Shown piece after piece: positions 8,181 to 17,990 of a DNA stretch of 64,000 nucleotides. Position numbers and translations under genes: made by a program. The stretch comes from WHSW01 sp963759295 (GTDB lineage Bacteria > Actinomycetota > Thermoleophilia > Solirubrobacterales > 70-9), in the NCBI GenBank assembly GCA_963759295.1, contig CAVWYT010000005.1:62001-126000 (forward strand). Reading direction: 5' to 3'. Numbering within the stretch: position 1 is the stretch's first letter; every line of letters starts with the position of its first letter. The notes under the pieces were generated by a model. That model was not told where the DNA came from. It ran no database searches and saw only the letters and a program-made list of their open reading frames with translations.

Positions 8181-8222
8181 ATCCGCCGCGGGCTCCGCGG
8201 TCTGCTTCAATAGTCGGCCCCG

Positions 8223-8423
8223 ATGCCGAAGATGAAGACCCATTCGGGCGCCAAGAAGCGCTTCCGCAAGACCGCGAAAGGCAAGCTTCGCGGCCGGCGC
8301 GCGTACTCGAGCCACATCCTCGAAAAGAAGTCGCCGAAGCGCAAGCGGCGGATGGCGAAGCCGGTCGAGATCTCGCCGAACGACGCGAAGACCGTGAGGA
8401 CGCTGCTTGGAGGCCGCAGGTGA
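8223..8423 (+). CDS. rpmI: ribosomal protein L35
   Basis: A 66-residue, very basic 50S subunit protein. The N-terminus MPKMKTHSGAKKRFRKTAKG and the following RRAYSSHILEKKSPKRKRR are diagnostic of bL35. The length matches the family. Its TGA stop overlaps the GTG start of rplT by two bases, so the two are likely translated together, as in the classical infC-rpmI-rplT operon where L20 can repress the set. Confidence 0.96.
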   Translation: MPKMKTHSGAKKRFRKTAKGKLRGRRAYSSHILEKKSPKRKRRMAKPVEISPNDAKTVRTLLGGRR

Positions 8424-8779
8424 GCCGCGCGACCAACGCCGTCGCTCGCAAGCGGCGCAAGAAGAAGGTCCTCGACCAGGCGAAGGGCTACTGGGGCCGC
8501 AAGCACTCGAGCTACCGGCTTGCCAACGAGCAGGTGATGCGCTCCGGCAACTACGCCTACCGCGATCGCCGGCGGCGCAAGCGCGAGATGCGGCGGCTGT
8601 GGATCGTGCGGATCAACGCCGCCGCGAGGCGGGAGGGAATGAGCTACTCGGAGCTGATCCACGGCCTCAGCGCGGCCGGGATCGAGGTCAACCGCAAGAT
8701 GCTCGCGGACGTCGCCGTGCGCGACCCCGAGGCGTTTCGCCGATTTGCCGAGCAAGCCCGGGAGGCCGCGGCGGCCTGA
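8420..8779 (+). CDS. rplT: ribosomal protein L20
   Basis: A 119-residue 50S assembly protein, also a likely feedback repressor of its own operon by family knowledge. The sequence SRATNAVARKRRKKKVLDQA, then KGYWGRKHSSYRLANEQVMR and the C-terminal MLADVAVRDPEAF are typical of bL20. The GTG start overlaps the rpmI stop as GTGA, which supports this start over later ones. A strong hairpin follows 32 bases after the stop. Confidence 0.96.
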   Translation: MSRATNAVARKRRKKKVLDQAKGYWGRKHSSYRLANEQVMRSGNYAYRDRRRRKREMRRLWIVRINAAARREGMSYSELIHGLSAAGIEVNRKMLADVAVRDPEAFRRFAEQAREAAAA

Positions 8780-8811
8780 GCGAACCCAGAGCGCCGAGAC
8801 GAGACTTCACC

Positions 8812-8835
8812 GGGCGCCCCAGGGGCGCCCTTTTT
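8812..8835 (+). terminator. intrinsic terminator after rplT
   Basis: GGGCGCCCC and GGGGCGCCC form a 9-bp GC stem with a minimal loop, followed directly by TTTTT (8831-8835). This is the best Rho-independent terminator in the window. It separates infC-rpmI-rplT from the methylase-pheST-arg run that starts eleven bases later. Confidence 0.85.
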
Positions 8836-8846
8836 GATGGACGAGA

Positions 8847-9539
8847 GTGATCACGAGCAAGGACAACGAGAAGCTGAGGCTGATTCGCAAGCTCGCGGAG
8901 CGCAAGCACCGCGAGCGCGAGGAGCTGTTCGTGGCCGAGGGCGAGGACCTGGTCGCGGCGGCGGAGGCCGCCGGGTGGGGACCCGAGTTCGTGCTCCGCT
9001 CCGGGGTGGAGGTGGAGCCGAGCCTGCTCGACGCGGTCAGCGCGCTGGGCTCGGGGACGAGGATGATCGGCGTCTATCGACGGCGCTGGAGCGAATCACT
9101 CGAGCCGCCGTGTATCTACCTGCACGCGGTCGGCGACCCGGCCAACGTCGGCGCGATCGTGCGCTCCGCGCACGCGCTTGTCGATGGCACGGTCGTGCTC
9201 GGGCCCGGCTGCGCCGATCCGTGGAGCCCGAAGGCGGTGCGCGCCGGCATGGGCTCGGTGTTCGGACAGCCGCTCGCCAGGGCCGACGTCGGCCGGCTGC
9301 CGGGCCCGATCGTCGGCCTCGTCGCCCACGGCGGTGCGCCGCCCGACGAGGCCCCGGTCGGCAGCCTGTGCCTGGGCGCCGAGCGCGCGGGCCTGCCGGC
9401 GGAGCTGCTCGCCCGCTGCGATCGGCTGTGGACGATCCCGCTGCGGGCCGGCGGCGCCGAATCGCTCAACGTCGCCGCCGCGGCGGCGATCGCGCTCGGC
9501 CGGATATCGTCGGCGCCCCCGAACGGGGCCCCGGACTGA
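8847..9539 (+). CDS. SpoU/TrmH-family RNA 2'-O-methyltransferase
   Basis: A 230-residue SPOUT enzyme. The N-terminal part (KLRLIRKLAERKHREREELFVAEG) is the L30e-like RNA-binding domain of the TsnR/RlmB type. The methylase part shows the three trefoil-knot motifs in order: NVGAIVRSA, GAERAGLP and ESLNVAAAAAIAL, which bind S-adenosylmethionine. In other actinobacteria a TsnR-like methylase occupies the same place between rplT and pheS, so a 23S rRNA target is likely but unproven. The stop TGA overlaps the pheS ATG (TGATG). Confidence 0.88.
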   Translation: MITSKDNEKLRLIRKLAERKHREREELFVAEGEDLVAAAEAAGWGPEFVLRSGVEVEPSLLDAVSALGSGTRMIGVYRRRWSESLEPPCIYLHAVGDPANVGAIVRSAHALVDGTVVLGPGCADPWSPKAVRAGMGSVFGQPLARADVGRLPGPIVGLVAHGGAPPDEAPVGSLCLGAERAGLPAELLARCDRLWTIPLRAGGAESLNVAAAAAIALGRISSAPPNGAPD

Positions 9540-10645
9540 TGTTGAACCGGATCCAGAGCCTGCGCGAACAGGCCGCCGCGGCGATCGCCGCTGCGGCCGA
9601 CGTCGCCACGCTCGAGGAGCTGCGGGTGCGCTTCCTCGGCCGTAAGTCGGAGCTGACGGCGATCCTTCGCGGGATCGCCGAGCTGGAGCCCGCCGAGCGC
9701 GGGCCGGTCGGCGCCGGTGCCAACGAGGCGCGCCAGGCGCTCGAGCAGCAGCTCGGCGAACGCCGCGAGGCGCTCGAGGCGGAGGAGATCGAGCGCTCGT
9801 TGGGCGCCGACTCGATCGACGTCACGCTTCCGGGCGCGCCGCCGGTCGCCGCCGGTCATCTGCACCTGCTGACGCGCACGCGGCGTGAGATCGAGGACAT
9901 CTTCGTCGGTCTCGGATACCGGGTGCTCGAGGGCCCCGAGATCGAGCACGACTTCTACAACTTCACCGCCCTCAACCACCCGCCGGGGCACCCGGCGCGG
10001 ATGGTGCAGGACAGCTTCTACGTCGACCCCGCGACGCTGCCCGACGGCGCGGTCAACGCGTCGGGGCTGCCGCCCGGGCCGCAGGACGTCCTCTTTCGCA
10101 CCCACACCTCGCCGATGCAGGTGCGCGCCATGGAGGCGCAGGCGCCGCCGCTGTTCATCATCGTCCCGGGCACCGCGTACCGGCGCGACACGATCGACGC
10201 CACGCACCTGCCGATGTTTCATCAGGTGGAGGGATTGGCGGTCGCGGAGCGGATCTCGCTCGCCGATCTCGCCGGCACCTTGGACCATGCGGCGAAGGCG
10301 CTGTTCGGGCCCGATCGCGAAACGCGGCTGAAGCCCGACCACTTTCCGTTCACGGAGCCGAGCGTCCAGGTCGACGTCTCCTGCTTCGCCTGCGACGGGA
10401 CCGGCCACCTCGCCGGCGGGGAGCGCGATCCGCTGTGCAAGGGAACGGGCTGGATCGAGATCCTCGGCGCCGGGATGGTCGACCCGAACGTGTACGGGTT
10501 CGTCGCCGACGGCTATGACCAGGAGACCACCCAGGGCTTTGCCTTCGGGATGGGGATCGAGCGGATCGCGATGCTCAAGCACGGGATCCCCGATCTGCGG
10601 CTCTTCTTGGAGAACGACGTCCGCTTCCTGGAGCAGTTCGCATGA
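9539..10645 (+). CDS. pheS: phenylalanyl-tRNA synthetase alpha subunit
   Basis: This 368-residue subunit holds the aminoacylation site of the alpha2-beta2 enzyme. An N-terminal coiled coil (residues 1-85) binds tRNA. The class II core shows EGPEIEHDFYNFTALNHPPG, then the motif 2 region TAYRRDTIDATHLPMFHQVEG and motif 3 GFAFGMGIERIAMLKHGIPD. The ATG overlaps the stop of the methylase gene, and its own stop overlaps the pheT ATG (ATGA), so the three genes are translationally coupled. Unlike its neighbour pheT, this gene reads without interruption. Confidence 0.96.
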   Translation: MLNRIQSLREQAAAAIAAAADVATLEELRVRFLGRKSELTAILRGIAELEPAERGPVGAGANEARQALEQQLGERREALEAEEIERSLGADSIDVTLPGAPPVAAGHLHLLTRTRREIEDIFVGLGYRVLEGPEIEHDFYNFTALNHPPGHPARMVQDSFYVDPATLPDGAVNASGLPPGPQDVLFRTHTSPMQVRAMEAQAPPLFIIVPGTAYRRDTIDATHLPMFHQVEGLAVAERISLADLAGTLDHAAKALFGPDRETRLKPDHFPFTEPSVQVDVSCFACDGTGHLAGGERDPLCKGTGWIEILGAGMVDPNVYGFVADGYDQETTQGFAFGMGIERIAMLKHGIPDLRLFLENDVRFLEQFA

Positions 10646-13151
10646 GGGTCCCGTTCGGGTGGTTGACGGAATACTGCGACCCCGGGCTCGCGCCCGAGGA
10701 GGTCGCCGAGCTGCTCTCGATGCGCGCGGTAGAGGTCGAGCGCGTGAGCCGAATGGGCGTCCCCTCCTCGGAGGGATTCGTCGTCGGCCGGGTGCTCTCC
10801 GCCGAGCGGCACCCGAACGCCGATCGGCTCAGCGTCTGCGAGGTCGACACCGGCGAGGGCGCGACGACCATCGTTTGCGGGGCGCCGAACGTCGCCGCGG
10901 GACAGACAGTCGCGGTCGCGCAGCCCGGAGCGCGGATGCCGGGCGGCGAGAAGCTCGAGAAGGCGAAGCTGCGCGGGGTCGAGTCGAACGGGATGATCCT
11001 CTCCGAGCGCGAGCTCGAAATCGGCGACGATGCCTCCGGCATCCTCGTGCTGTCCGCCTCCTCCGCTTCGCGTTCAGGGGCGGGAGGGTCAGCCGAAGGA
11101 CCGACACCCGGTACCCCGCTTGCAGACGTCCTGCCGATCTCCGAGGCGGTGCTGGAGCTCGATCTGAACCCGAACCGGGTCGACTGCATGGGCATCTACG
11201 GCGTCGCGCGGGAGGTCCACGCGATCACCGGCGCGCCGCTCGCCGAGCCGCCCTGGAAGCGCGACGCCGAGCCCACCGGCGAGGGCTCGGTCGAGGACCT
11301 GGCGTCGGTCGCGGTCGAGGTGCCCGAGCTCTGCCCGAGGTTCACCGCGAGGGCGTTCTCGGGCGTCGAGATCGCGGCATCGCCGGTCTGGCTGCGTGCG
11401 CGGCTGCTCGCAGCCGGGATGCGGCCGATCTCGAACGTCGTCGACATCACCAACTACGTGATGCTGAGCACCGCGCAGCCGCTTCACGCGTTCGACCTCG
11501 ACCGGGTGCCTGGAGGCGAGTTGATCATCCGCCGGGCGCTAGAGGGCGAGACGATGACCACGCTCGACGGAATCGAGCGTCGCTTCGACCACGAGACGGT
11601 GCTGGTCTGCGATCGCGACGGGCCGAGCGGCATCGCCGGGATCATGGGCGGCCAGGTCTCCGAGGTCTCCGAGCAGACGACCCGGGTGCTGCTCGAGGTC
11701 GCGACCTGGAACGGGGTCAACATCCTGAGGACGTCGAGCATGCTCGGGCTGCGCACCGACGCCTCATCGCGATACGAGAAGCAGCTCCATCCCGAGCTGG
11801 CACTTCGCGCCCAGCGTCACGCCTCGCGGCTGCTGGCCGAGCTCGCCGGCGCCGAGGTCGCCCGGGGGACGATCGACGCGGCCGCCGAGGTCCCGCCGGC
11901 GCACGTGATCTCGCTGCACGGGGCGCGCCTCGACTCGCTGCTCGGGGTCGAGATCGAGCCCGGCGAGGCGGGGGAGAGCCTCGAGCGGCTCGGCTTCGAG
12001 GTCGAGGAGGTCGGCGGGCGGGAGCTGCGGGCGACCGTGCCCTTGCACCGCCACTACGACGTCAGCCGCGAGGTCGACCTGATCGAGGAGGTCGGACGCC
12101 TGCACGGGTTCGACCGGCTGCCGCGCACGCTTCCGGCGCACGCCGACCGGGTCGGCGGGCTGTCGCGCGAGCAGCTCGGCCGTCGCCGGGCCGAGGACCT
12201 GCTGCGCGACCTCGGCTTCGATGAGGTCGTCAGCTGGTCGATCGTCGATCCGGGGCTCGCCGACCGGCCTGCGACTGGCAGCCGACGACCCTCGCCGGGC
12301 GGCGGTCGCGACCCACAACCCGATCTCCGCCGACCAGGTCGAGATGCGCACCACGCTGCTCGGCGGGCTGCTCGACGCCGCCCGCCACAACCTCGCGCGT
12401 CGCGCCGACCGGGTCGCCCTGTTCGAGTCGGGGCGCGCGTATCTCTCGGAGCCGGCGCCGGCGGACGGGGGTCCGCTCGCCGGTCACTTCGCGGGCCGGG
12501 TTGCCCCGCCGGCGTGCGAGCCACACCGGATCGCGGCCGTGCTCGTCGGCGAGCTCGCTCCGCCCTCGTGGGCTGGTTCGCCGGCTGCGCGACGACGCTC
12601 CGGGATTCTTCGCGCTCAAGGGCGCGCTCGAGCTGCTGGCCGCGAGCCTGGCCGCCGAGCTCTCGCTGGCGCCGGGAGTGGAGCCGTTCACCCACCGCGG
12701 CCGCTCGGCGGCGATCGAGCTCGCCGGCGAGCGCATCGGGTGGCTCGGCGAGCTGCATCCGCTGGTCGCGCGGGCCTGGGATCTGCCCGGCGGGACGGCG
12801 TTCGAGCTCGACCTGGCGCCGCTGCGTCGATGCCTCGGCGGTCGGCGGCGAGCGCTACGAGGACGTGACCACCTTCCCGGCCGTGCTCCAGGACCTGGCG
12901 GTGACCGTCGCCGAGGACGTGCCCGCCGAGCGGGTGATCGAGCGCGTCCGAGCCGGCGGCGGCGCGCTGCTGGATTCGGTGAGCGTCTTCGACCTCTACC
13001 ACGGCGAGCAGCTCGAGCCGGGGAGAAGAGCCTCGCGCTGCGGCTCGAGTTCCGGACCGCCGATCGAACGCTCACCGACGCCGAGGTCGGCGAGCTTCGC
13101 GAGCGGATTCGGGCGGAGCTGGCCGAGATCGGAGCGTCGCTGCGTGACTGA
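10642..13151 (+). CDS. pheT: phenylalanyl-tRNA synthetase beta subunit (four frameshifts)
   Basis: The beta subunit carries tRNA binding and editing. The N-terminal EMAP-like domain (MRVPFGWLTEYCDPGLAPEE), the B3/B4 editing region (RPISNVVDITNYVML, PLHAFDLDR) and the B5 domain read cleanly to about 12.26 kb. After that the protein must be pieced together: extra C near 12268, extra G at 12570-12572, extra C near 12825 and one missing base near 13018. The restored end has the anticodon-binding fold with RTADRTLTDAEVGELRERI. Residues 140-158 hold a Ser/Gly/Ala-rich insertion before TPGTPLADVLPI that the family usually lacks. Clean flanking genes argue for base errors. Confidence 0.9.
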
Positions 13152-14206
13152 GCGCTCCCAACCGCTGCACGGCGAGCCGGCGGCCCGAGTCCTGGTCGCC
13201 GGCGCCTCGGGCTACGCCGGCGCGCTTGCCGCCGAGCTCGTCTGGCACCATCCGCGGCTCGAGCTGATCGCGGCGACCGCGCGCGCCGAGGCCGGGAAGC
13301 GGCTCGACCGGCTCTACCCGCGTTACCGGGCGACGATCGAGCTCACCGAGCTCGACCTGGCGAGCGCCGACGCGGTCGACGCCGCGATCGTCGCCTATCC
13401 GCACGGGGCCGCGGCGCCGGTGGTCGCCGCCCTGCGCGGACTCGGCGCCCAGGTGGTCGATCTCTCGGCCGACTTCCGGCTCGTCGACGCGGCGATCTAC
13501 GAGCTCTGGTACGGGCCCCACGGTGACCCCGACCTGCTCGAGAACGCCGTCTACGGGCTCACCGAGCTGGGCCGCGAGCGCGTCCGCGAGGCCGACCTGG
13601 TCGCGAACCCCGGCTGCTATCCGACCGCGGCCCTGCTGGCGCTCGCCCCGCTGGCGGAGCGCGGCCTGCTCGAGTCGGTGCTGATCGACGCCAAGTCGGG
13701 CGTCTCCGGTGCCGGGCGTGGCGACGGCGACCGCCTGCACTTCGTCAACGTGCAGGAGAACTTCGCACCGTACGGCGTCGACGGCCATCGGCACCTGCCC
13801 GAGATCGAGCAGGAGCTGCGCAGGATGCAGGCCGCCGCCGACACGGTTTTTGGTCCGTCGTCCTCGGGTGCCCCCGTCAGCATTCGTCCCCCACCTGCTG
13901 CCGATCGATCAGGGCTTGCTGGCGAGCTGCTACCTCGATCTCGGCGATGACCTCGACGGCGAGGCCCTGACCTCGACCTACGCCGAACGCTACGCCGACG
14001 ACCCCTTCGTCGAGGTGGTCGGGACCGCGCCGGGCGTGCGCGAGGTGCGCGAGAGCAACCTCTGCCGGATCCACGTCGCGCGGCTCGGCGAACGGCGCGC
14101 CGTCGCCTTCGCGGCGATCGACAACCTCTGGAAGGGGGCCGCCGGACAGGCGGTCCAGAACCTGAACCTGATGCTCGGCCTCGACGAGACGGAGGGGCTG
14201 AAGTGA
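13144..14206 (+). CDS. argC: N-acetyl-gamma-glutamyl-phosphate reductase (one frameshift)
   Basis: ArgC reduces N-acetylglutamyl-phosphate with NADPH in arginine synthesis. The Rossmann loop is GASGYAGALAAEL (residues 20-32), and the catalytic Cys158 sits in VANPGCYPTAALLAL. HFVNVQENFAPYGVDGHRHLPE belongs to the dimer/substrate domain. Between about 13860 and 13890 one extra base shifts the frame, after which FVPHLLPIDQGLLASCYLDL and NLWKGAAGQAVQNLNLMLGL complete the protein. The GTG start overlaps the pheT end by eight bases, and the stop overlaps the argJ GTG (GTGA). It is the first gene of an argCJBD series. Confidence 0.93.
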
Positions 14207-15387
14207 CCGGCAGCGCGCGGCCTCGCCGCCGGCCGCACGTTCTTTCGCTCGCGCTGGGTCGAGGCGCCCGCCGGGGTCGAGGAGCTCGCGCCGGCGCTGC
14301 TCGCGCCGGGTTTCCGCGCCGCCGGCGTGGCCTGCGGGCTCAAGGACGACGGCGGCACCGACGTCGGCCTCCTCGCCTGCGAGCCCGAGGACGTCCGCTC
14401 GGCGTTGCTGCTCACCCCCAACGCGGCCGCCGCCGCGCCGGTCCGCGTCTGCCGCGAGTCCTGCGACGCGTCGCGGCTGCGCGCCGCGGTCGTCAACTCC
14501 GGAAACGCCAACGCGGCCACGGGCGAGCGCGGGATACCGCGACGCGGTCGCGATGCGCGACGCCGCCGCCGCGGCGATCGGCGCCTCGCCCGAGTCGGTC
14601 GCGGTCGCCGAGACCGGCGTCATCGGCGTGCCGCTGCGGGTCGACGACGTCCTGAGCGGGATCGCCGCGGCCGCCGGCGAGCTCTCGCCGGCGGGTGCCG
14701 GGGCGTTCGCCGAGGCGATCATGACCACCGACCGCGGCCCGAAGGCGTGCACCGTTCGGGTCGCCGGGGTCACCGTGTCCGCGCAGGCGAAGGGGGCCGG
14801 GATGATCCAGCCCGGGCTTCGCGACCATGCTCTGCTTCGTGCAGACCGACGCGGCGGTGGCCGAGCCGGAGCGCACCCTGCGGCGCGCGGTGGAGCGCTC
14901 GTTCGAGCGGATCACCGTCGACGGGCAGATGTCGACCAACGACACGGTTCTGCTCCAGGCCACCGGCGCCGCCGGCGCTCCGCTCCCCGAGGGGCTGCTC
15001 GACGCGGTGCTCCTGCAGCTCGCGCTCGAGGTCGTCGCCGACGGCGAGGGAGCGACGCGGGTGGCGCGAATCGAGGTCCGCGAAGCGGTCTCTCCCGCGG
15101 AGGCCGAGCGGGTCGCGCGCGCAATCGCCAACTCGCCGCTCGTCAAGACCGCGCTCTACGGTCGCGATCCCAACTGGGGACGGATCGCGCAGGCGGCCGG
15201 GATGGCGCTGGCCGGCGAGCACGTCGGCGAGCTCGGGCCCGATGTGATCGAGGCGCACGAGCTCGGTCGGGATTCGGCGGAGGCAGAGATCTCGGTGGCG
15301 CTTGGCCGCGGCGGCGAGTCGGCGCGGGTCTACTTCTGCGACCTGAACGCCGAGTACGTGCGAATCAACTCGGAGTACACGACGTGA
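14203..15387 (+). CDS. argJ: glutamate N-acetyltransferase / amino-acid acetyltransferase (three frameshifts)
   Basis: ArgJ recycles the acetyl group from N-acetylornithine to glutamate and can start the cycle. It is made as a precursor that cuts itself before a Thr. That Thr is visible in KGAGMIQPGFATMLCF once the third shift (extra G at 14814-14816) is corrected. Other family marks are VVNSGNANAATG, IMTTDRGPKACTV, NSPLVKTALYGRDPNWGRI and the end YFCDLNAEYVRINSEYTT. Extra bases near 14217-14220 and 14531-14533 also have to be removed. All three are one-base insertions in G/C-rich runs. The gene is linked to argC and argB by GTGA overlaps. Confidence 0.93.
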
Positions 15388-16248
15388 CCAAACGAGTGCC
15401 CGGGCAGGGACTCGCGTCCGTCCACACGCTGCTCGAGGCGCTGCCGTACATCCGCGAGTTCCACGGGCGCACGGTGGTGATCAAGTACGGCGGCGCGGCG
15501 ATGCAAGAGGAGGATCTGCGCGACGCTTTCGCCACCGACGTCGTCCTGCTCAAGTACGTCGGCCTCAACCCGGTGGTCGTCCACGGCGGCGGCCCCGACA
15601 TCACCCGCTACATGGAGCGGCTCGGGATGGAGGTCAAGTTCGTCGAGGGCGTCCGCGTATCGGACCCGGAGACGGTCGAGGTGGCGAAGATGGTGCTGCT
15701 CGGCAAGGTCAACGCCGACATCGTCATGCGCCTCAACCGCCACGGCCAGCCGGCGGTCGGGCTCTCCGGCGAGGACGGGGCGCTGTTCGACATCCGCCCC
15801 CACGAGCGCGCCGAGGAGATCGGCATGGTCGGCGAGATCGATCGCGTCGACGTCGAGGTGCTCAACCACATCGCCGCCGACTACATCCCGGTGATCGCCT
15901 CCGCCGGGGTCGATCGCGAGGGTCGCTCCTACAACGTCAACGCCGACACCGCCGCCGGCAAGGTGGCCGCGGCCCTGCACGCCTACAAGGCGCTGTTCCT
16001 CACCGACGTGGCGGGCTGGCTGGCCGATCCCGAGGACGAGGGCACGCTGCGCTCGCGGGTGACCGTTGCCGATGTCGGCGCGGAGCTCGAGCGGGTCGAG
16101 CGGTGGGATGAAGCCGAAGCTCGAGGCGTGCGTGGAGGCGATCGGCGGCGGCGCCGGCTCTGCGCACATCGTCGATGGCCGCCGCCCACACTCGCTGCTG
16201 CTCGAGCTGTTCACCGACGCCGGCGTCGGGACGATGGTCACGCCGTGA
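15384..16248 (+). CDS. argB: acetylglutamate kinase (one frameshift)
   Basis: ArgB phosphorylates N-acetylglutamate and is usually the arginine-inhibited step. The ATP loop lysine lies in TVVIKYGGAAM (about residue 33), the substrate loop is VVVHGGGPDI, and the NVNADTAAGKVAAAL and LFLTDVAGWL stretches are typical. A one-base insertion at about 16090-16100 moves the frame to SGGMKPKLEACVEAIGGGAG and the end HSLLLELFTDAGVGTMVTP. The GTG start overlaps the argJ stop. The N-terminal segment before LLEALPYIREF resembles arginine-sensitive kinases, but sensitivity is inferred. Confidence 0.94.
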
Positions 16249-16286
16249 GGCACCTCGCCGTCGCCATCCACCGCTTCGCGCCGCTC

Positions 16287-17483
16287 ATGGCGGCTTGTGT
16301 GCGGGCCGTGACCGTCGAGGACCTTCGGGCGCTCGAATCGCGCTACGCGATGGACACCTACGCCCGGGCGCCGGTCGAGTTCGTGCGCGGGGAGGGGGCT
16401 CGCCTTTGGGACTCCGCGGGCAAGGAGTACCTCGACTTCTTCGCCGGGCTCTCGGTCCACAACGCCGGCCACTGCCATCCGCGGATCGTCGAGGCGATCG
16501 CCGCGCAGACGGCGACGATCGCCGGGATGTCGAACCTGTTCTACTCGGCGCCCGCGATCCGGCTCTCGCAGCTGCTCGCCGAGTCGAGCCTCGGCGGGCG
16601 GGTGTTCCTGTGCAACTCCGGCGCCGAGGCGAGCGAGTGCGCGATCAAGCTGGTCCGAAAGCGCGCCCATCTGAGCGGGATCGAGCGCCCGGAGATCGTC
16701 AGCCTCGACGGCGCCTTCCACGGCCGCACGCTGGGCGCCCTGGCCGCGACCCCGAGGCTCGCCCGCGACGACCTCTTCGGACCGCTGCCGCGCGGCTTCG
16801 TCTCGGTTCCCCGCGACGACCCCGAAGCCCTGCGGGCGGCGGTCGGGGAGAGCACCGCGGCGGTGATGATCGAGCCGATCCAGGGCGAGGCGGGCGTCTT
16901 CCCGATCGCCGACGAGGTCCTTGTCGCCGGGCGTGAGGCCTGCGACTCCGTGGGCGCGGCGCTGGTCTTCGACGAGGTCCAGTGCGGGATGGGGCGCACC
17001 GGCACCCTCTGGGCCCACGAGCAGCTTCCGGTGCGCCCCGACGTGCTGACGTCGGCGAAGGCGCTCGGCGGCGGGCTGCCGGTCGGCGCGGTGATCACGA
17101 CGCCCGAGCTCGCCGACGTGCTCGCCCGCGGTGATCACGGCTCGACCTTCGCGGGCGCACCGATCGCCGCCGCGGCGGCGATCGCCGCGCTCGGGGTGAT
17201 CGACGAGCCGAAGCTGCTGGCGAGCGTCGGTGCGAGAGGCGAGCAGCTCTCCTCGGGGCTCGCGGCGCTCGAAGGCGTGGCCGAGGTACGGGGCCGCGGC
17301 CTGATGGTCGGCGTGACGCTCGCCGACGGCCTCGACGCCGCCGCGATCGCCGCGCGGGCGCTCGACGCCGGCCTCGTCCTCAACGTGCCGGGGGAGCGGA
17401 TGCTGCGCCTGCTGCCGCCCCTGGTGGTCGGGCCCGAGCAGGTCGAACGAGGACTCGAGCTGCTCGGCGGCGCGCTCGCGTGA
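16287..17483 (+). CDS. argD: acetylornithine aminotransferase
   Basis: This PLP enzyme converts N-acetylglutamate semialdehyde to N-acetylornithine using glutamate. It reads without any shift. Lys258 in TSAKALGGGLPVGA forms the Schiff base, Asp229 in VFDEVQCGMGRTG contacts the pyridine nitrogen, and CNSGAEASECAIKL binds the phosphate. The length of 398 residues is normal. The start is uncertain: a GTG at 16245 overlaps the argB stop as GTGA, like the other arg junctions, and a GTG at 16308 is nearest to the conserved VTVEDLRALE beginning. I use the ATG between them. Confidence 0.93.
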   Translation: MAACVRAVTVEDLRALESRYAMDTYARAPVEFVRGEGARLWDSAGKEYLDFFAGLSVHNAGHCHPRIVEAIAAQTATIAGMSNLFYSAPAIRLSQLLAESSLGGRVFLCNSGAEASECAIKLVRKRAHLSGIERPEIVSLDGAFHGRTLGALAATPRLARDDLFGPLPRGFVSVPRDDPEALRAAVGESTAAVMIEPIQGEAGVFPIADEVLVAGREACDSVGAALVFDEVQCGMGRTGTLWAHEQLPVRPDVLTSAKALGGGLPVGAVITTPELADVLARGDHGSTFAGAPIAAAAAIAALGVIDEPKLLASVGARGEQLSSGLAALEGVAEVRGRGLMVGVTLADGLDAAAIAARALDAGLVLNVPGERMLRLLPPLVVGPEQVERGLELLGGALA

Positions 17484-17543
17484 GCGCCACCGATCCCGCG
17501 CGCCTGCGCGGGCGACGCCGGGGCGCTGTCTAGACTCGCGCCC

Positions 17544-17925
17544 GTGCACGACGACCCGACGAGGCGCATGGACGCCCCGCCACCGGGCGGTCGCGGGGAT
17601 CGAGGCGGATACGGCGACGAGCCTCCGCGCTCCGGGATGAGCAACGGCATGAAGGCGCTGGTCGTCGTCCTGGTCGCCGCCGTGGTCGGGCTCGGCGTGG
17701 CGCTCGCGGTCGTCGCCGCCGACAGCGGCGACGACGAGACGACCGGCTCCTCGGCCAGCTCCTCGAGCTCGACGACGACGACGACGCCGTCGACGACGAC
17801 GAGCACGGCGACGCCGACGACGTCCTCGACCACCGCGTCCTCGACGACGACGAGCTCGACCGCGACGACGTCGACGACGAGCTCGGTGGCGACGAGCACG
17901 ACCACGAACCCGGCACGATCACTGA
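17544..17925 (+). CDS. small membrane-anchored Thr/Ser-rich protein, end uncertain
   Basis: The GTG start gives a short Pro/Gly-rich cytoplasmic part, one membrane helix (MKALVVVLVAAVVGLGVALAVV, roughly residues 36-58, shown here in two halves MKALVVVLVAA and VVGLGVALAVV by family-neutral inspection), then about 60 residues of almost pure Thr and Ser outside the cell. The uninterrupted frame runs straight into argG without a stop. If one extra base lies in the repetitive part, as in the neighbours, translation would stop at the TGA at 17923-17925. I use that end provisionally. The tail resembles glycosylated or wall-spanning linkers. It sits where argF and argR stand in many actinobacteria. 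Confidence 0.45.
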
Positions 17926-17990
17926 GGGCAGCGGCGGCACGGAGTGGCCCGGTCGCGGGCCCGCCGGGCGCCTGGCAGACTTGCGCGCCC

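Noticed and set aside
10642..13950. A 1,102-codon frame that would fuse PheT to ArgC
   Set aside because: The join passes through out-of-frame pheT sequence between two frameshifts; the conserved parts belong to two separate proteins.
15330..17549. A 739-codon minus-strand frame
   Set aside because: It is antisense to argB and argD and shows the Arg/Asp/His bias typical of shadow frames in high-GC DNA.
17760..17900. ACG/TCG repeat as a CRISPR or minisatellite array
   Set aside because: The repetition is codon-level for Thr and Ser without spacer structure or fixed period.
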